Shown here: piece by piece, positions 62,382-64,000 of the stretch
How positions within the stretch are numbered: position 1 is the first letter of the stretch
Layout of the letters: each line of letters begins with the position of its first letter
Assembly: GCF_018613605.1 (NCBI RefSeq)
Contig: NZ_JAGGPU010000018.1
Coordinates: 62,001 to 126,000 of the forward strand
Source of the DNA: Pedobacter sp. ISL-64
GTDB taxonomy: Bacteria; Bacteroidota; Bacteroidia; Sphingobacteriales; Sphingobacteriaceae
Direction of reading: 5' to 3'
DNA length: 64,000 nt
Translations under genes and position numbers: made by a program
Notes under the pieces: model-generated
What the model was told of the DNA's origin: nothing
Seen by the model: the letters and a program-made list of their open reading frames with translations, nothing else
Databases searched by the model: none

Positions 62382-63818
62382 ATGAGTTCAGAACAAACAC
62401 AAACCAAGTGGGGGCAGTTTATTCCTTTGGTTACGGTATTCTTTTTTTGGGGCTTTGTAGCCGCCAGTAATGATATTTTAATACCGGTATTTAAAAAAGC
62501 TTTTGATTTATCGCAAGCCGAAAGTCAATTGGTTTCATTGGCATTTTATATTGCTTATACAGTGGGTGCTTTAATTTATAACGGTATTTCTGTTATAATA
62601 GGACAAGATATTGTAAACAAACTGGGTTATAAAAATTCGCTTGCGCTTGGTCTGGTTATTTCGGCACTTGGAACCTTATTGTTTTATCCTGCAGCAAACA
62701 TGCATTCATTTCCTTTAATGCTTTCAGGCTTATTTATTGTGGCATTAGGTTTCTCCTTACAGCAGACTGTTGCAAATCCATTAGCTATTGCATTAGGGCC
62801 AATTAAAACAGGCTCGCAACGTTTAACGCTTGCCGGTGGTATTAATAACTTTGGTACAACCATTGGACCACTTATTGTAAGTTTCGCCATTTTTGGTTCT
62901 GCGGCAAATGCAACTACAAATATTAGTATAGAAAGCGTTAAAATTCCATATCTAATTTTGGGAGTTGCTTTTATTGCCGTTGCTGTTTTCTTAAAAATGT
63001 CATCATTGCCTGATCGACCTGCTTTGGTTGAAGCTGTGGTTGAGGATACTAAATCGATTAAGGGATCTGCTTTGCAATATCCGCAATTGGTTTTGGGTAT
63101 GATTGCCATATTTGTTTATGTGGGTGTTGAGGTATCTACCGCAAGTAATCTACCAGCTTATATGGAGAAGGATTTAGGCTTTGCCATTAAAGATATTGCC
63201 CCTTATATCTCTTTATATTGGGCAAGTATGATGATCGGTCGTTGGACAGGTGCTGTTGAAGCTTTTACTGATAATATCAGCACACAAAAAGTATTACGTT
63301 TTATTGCACCATATTTAGCTTTTGGTATTTTCTTAGCTGTAAATGCTATAGCAAAACATGATCTTGCTCCATTTTATGTATACGGTTTGATTATATTGGT
63401 GTTAATTGCTGCTGATATGGCGAGTAAAGGTAACCCGGCCCGCATGTTGCTAATCTTTTCGGCAATAGGTATTACTGCGTTGTTAATCGGAATGTTTACT
63501 AAAGGAATGGTAAGTGTTTATGCCATTACCAGTGTAGGTTTATTCTGTAGCACTTTATGGCCTTGTATTTTTACCTTGGCAGTAAGTGGTTTAGGTAAAC
63601 ACACCAGTCAGGGAAGTAGCTTCTTAATTATGATGATTATGGGCGGTGGTATTATTAGTTGGGCACAAGGTGCTGTATCAGAATTTACAGGTATTCAATA
63701 CAGTTATGTTGTAGGGATTATCTGTTTTGCTTACTTGGCATTCTATGCCTGGAAAGTAGCTGGAATATTAAGATCACAAGGAATAAACTTTGATCAAAAA
63801 ATTTCTGGTGGACATTAA
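62382..63818 (+). CDS. Sugar MFS transporter (GluP/FucP type)
   Basis: A 478-residue major facilitator with about twelve helices of the glucose/galactose/fucose proton symporter group. It shows VTVFFFWGFVAASNDILIPV at the start, GLFIVALGFSLQQTVANPLA, LTLAGGINNFGTTIGPL and MIIMGGGIISWAQG near the end, all typical of the family. The exact sugar is not determined. A terminator follows it. No sugar catabolic genes are adjacent. Confidence 0.9.
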   Translation: MSSEQTQTKWGQFIPLVTVFFFWGFVAASNDILIPVFKKAFDLSQAESQLVSLAFYIAYTVGALIYNGISVIIGQDIVNKLGYKNSLALGLVISALGTLLFYPAANMHSFPLMLSGLFIVALGFSLQQTVANPLAIALGPIKTGSQRLTLAGGINNFGTTIGPLIVSFAIFGSAANATTNISIESVKIPYLILGVAFIAVAVFLKMSSLPDRPALVEAVVEDTKSIKGSALQYPQLVLGMIAIFVYVGVEVSTASNLPAYMEKDLGFAIKDIAPYISLYWASMMIGRWTGAVEAFTDNISTQKVLRFIAPYLAFGIFLAVNAIAKHDLAPFYVYGLIILVLIAADMASKGNPARMLLIFSAIGITALLIGMFTKGMVSVYAITSVGLFCSTLWPCIFTLAVSGLGKHTSQGSSFLIMMIMGGGIISWAQGAVSEFTGIQYSYVVGIICFAYLAFYAWKVAGILRSQGINFDQKISGGH

Positions 63819-63830
63819 TTTTTAATAAAC

Positions 63831-63838
63831 TAATTTTG
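63831..63838 (+). promoter_or_regulatory. -7 element before the dCMP deaminase gene
   Basis: TAATTTTG matches the consensus. It lies just before the hairpin at 63840, so a transcript begun here would pass through that hairpin. Confidence 0.4.
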
Positions 63839-63839
63839 C

Positions 63840-63872
63840 AGCCACAGAGATTTAGTTCTTTGTGGCTTTTTT
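63840..63872 (+). terminator. Terminator after the sugar transporter
   Basis: AGCCACA (63840-63846) pairs with TGTGGCT (63861-63867), followed by six Ts. The stem can extend by further weak pairs. Confidence 0.75.
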
Positions 63873-63882
63873 GATTTTTATA

Positions 63883-64000
63883 ATGGCAGATAAACCAAGT
63901 TTCGATTCGATATTTATGAACCTTGCCACCGATTTGGCAGCCCGTTCGCATTGCGTGCGTGCCCATGTAGGTGCAGTGCTCACAAAGGATACCCGTATTA
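63883..64000 (+). CDS. Deoxycytidylate deaminase, N-terminal part, cut by window
   Basis: The first 39 residues of a dCMP deaminase/ComEB-type enzyme, which turns dCMP into dUMP for thymidylate synthesis. The start MADKPSFDSIFMNLATDLAA and the following SHCVRAHVGAVLTKDTRI match the family beginning; the catalytic HAE and PCxxC motifs lie beyond the window edge. It starts 11 bases after a terminator-like T run. Confidence 0.85.
   Translation, partial: MADKPSFDSIFMNLATDLAARSHCVRAHVGAVLTKDTRI

Noticed and set aside
1..64000. CRISPR array, prophage, integrative element or defence island
   Set aside because: No regularly spaced direct repeats, cas, integrase or phage structural genes were seen. 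The Fic and RAYT genes are single, and the rest is core metabolism and envelope functions.

Overview
The window is AT-rich chromosomal DNA from a member of the Bacteroidota, most likely a Pedobacter-like Sphingobacteriaceae. The genus is inferred; the phylum is well supported. The evidence is a SusC/RagA receptor, 'carboxypeptidase regulatory domain plus beta-barrel' outer membrane proteins, type IX secretion (T9SS) genes (porT, porG and a cargo with a C-terminal sorting domain), genes without Shine-Dalgarno sequences, and many copies of the Bacteroidota -7 promoter element TAnnTTTG. No tRNA, rRNA, CRISPR array, prophage or intact insertion sequence was recognised. The only transposase-like gene is a REP-associated tyrosine transposase (RAYT).

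Layout. 1-5.7 kb: a truncated SusC-like receptor and, upstream of it, a membrane-anchored beta-propeller/Y_Y_Y/HTH regulator. 6-15 kb: trhO, a DUF5686 outer membrane protein, kbl, pheS followed by a Rieske-like lipoprotein and a TetR regulator, a secreted XAC2610-like protein and a Fic protein. 15-21 kb: a two-gene ABC exporter, a lipoprotein, carA, panB and an RluA-type pseudouridine synthase. 21-33 kb: two small lipoproteins, an OmpR/histidine-kinase pair, a class III aminotransferase, an ECF sigma/anti-sigma/Spy-like operon, a split transketolase, Bcp peroxiredoxin, an M23 endopeptidase, an FAH-family hydrolase and a T9SS cargo protein. 33-46 kb: kup with a 50-residue membrane protein, the RAYT gene, an APC permease, a Bcr/CflA transporter, a TonB-type barrel, an M3 peptidase, a 111-112 bp tandem repeat, a UbiA-type prenyltransferase and ysxC. 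46-57 kb: menG(ubiE)-porT, an SDR, yqeY, then a tight plus-strand envelope operon (hydrolase, CBS protein, nadK, porG, uppS, bamA, two skp). 57-64 kb: murI, a long PurF-type enzyme, about 0.9 kb of repeat-rich non-coding DNA, a LysE exporter, a GluP-type sugar transporter and the start of a dCMP deaminase.

How the genes fit together. Cell-envelope assembly dominates. UppS (undecaprenyl carrier), MurI (D-glutamate), BamA/Skp (outer membrane protein assembly) and PorT/PorG (T9SS) supply an outer membrane rich in TonB-dependent receptors. The menaquinone step (MenG) and a UbiA-family enzyme lie close together. Core metabolism is represented by CarA, PanB, a PurF-type enzyme, NadK and a split transketolase.

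Most intergenic gaps contain imperfect hairpins from several recurring repeat phrases, often between convergent genes or at 3' ends. I found no convincing undescribed multi-gene system. The most interesting signals are the REP-like inverted pair inside the RAYT reading frame, the set of -7 elements lying 4-5 bases from start codons, the tandem repeat at the end of the ubiA-like gene, and the Rieske-like lipoprotein lacking histidine ligands. Start codons were corrected where the longest frame opened at TTG but a better ATG lay just inside (24697, 27120, 33352, 46200, 46355, 53498, 58815).
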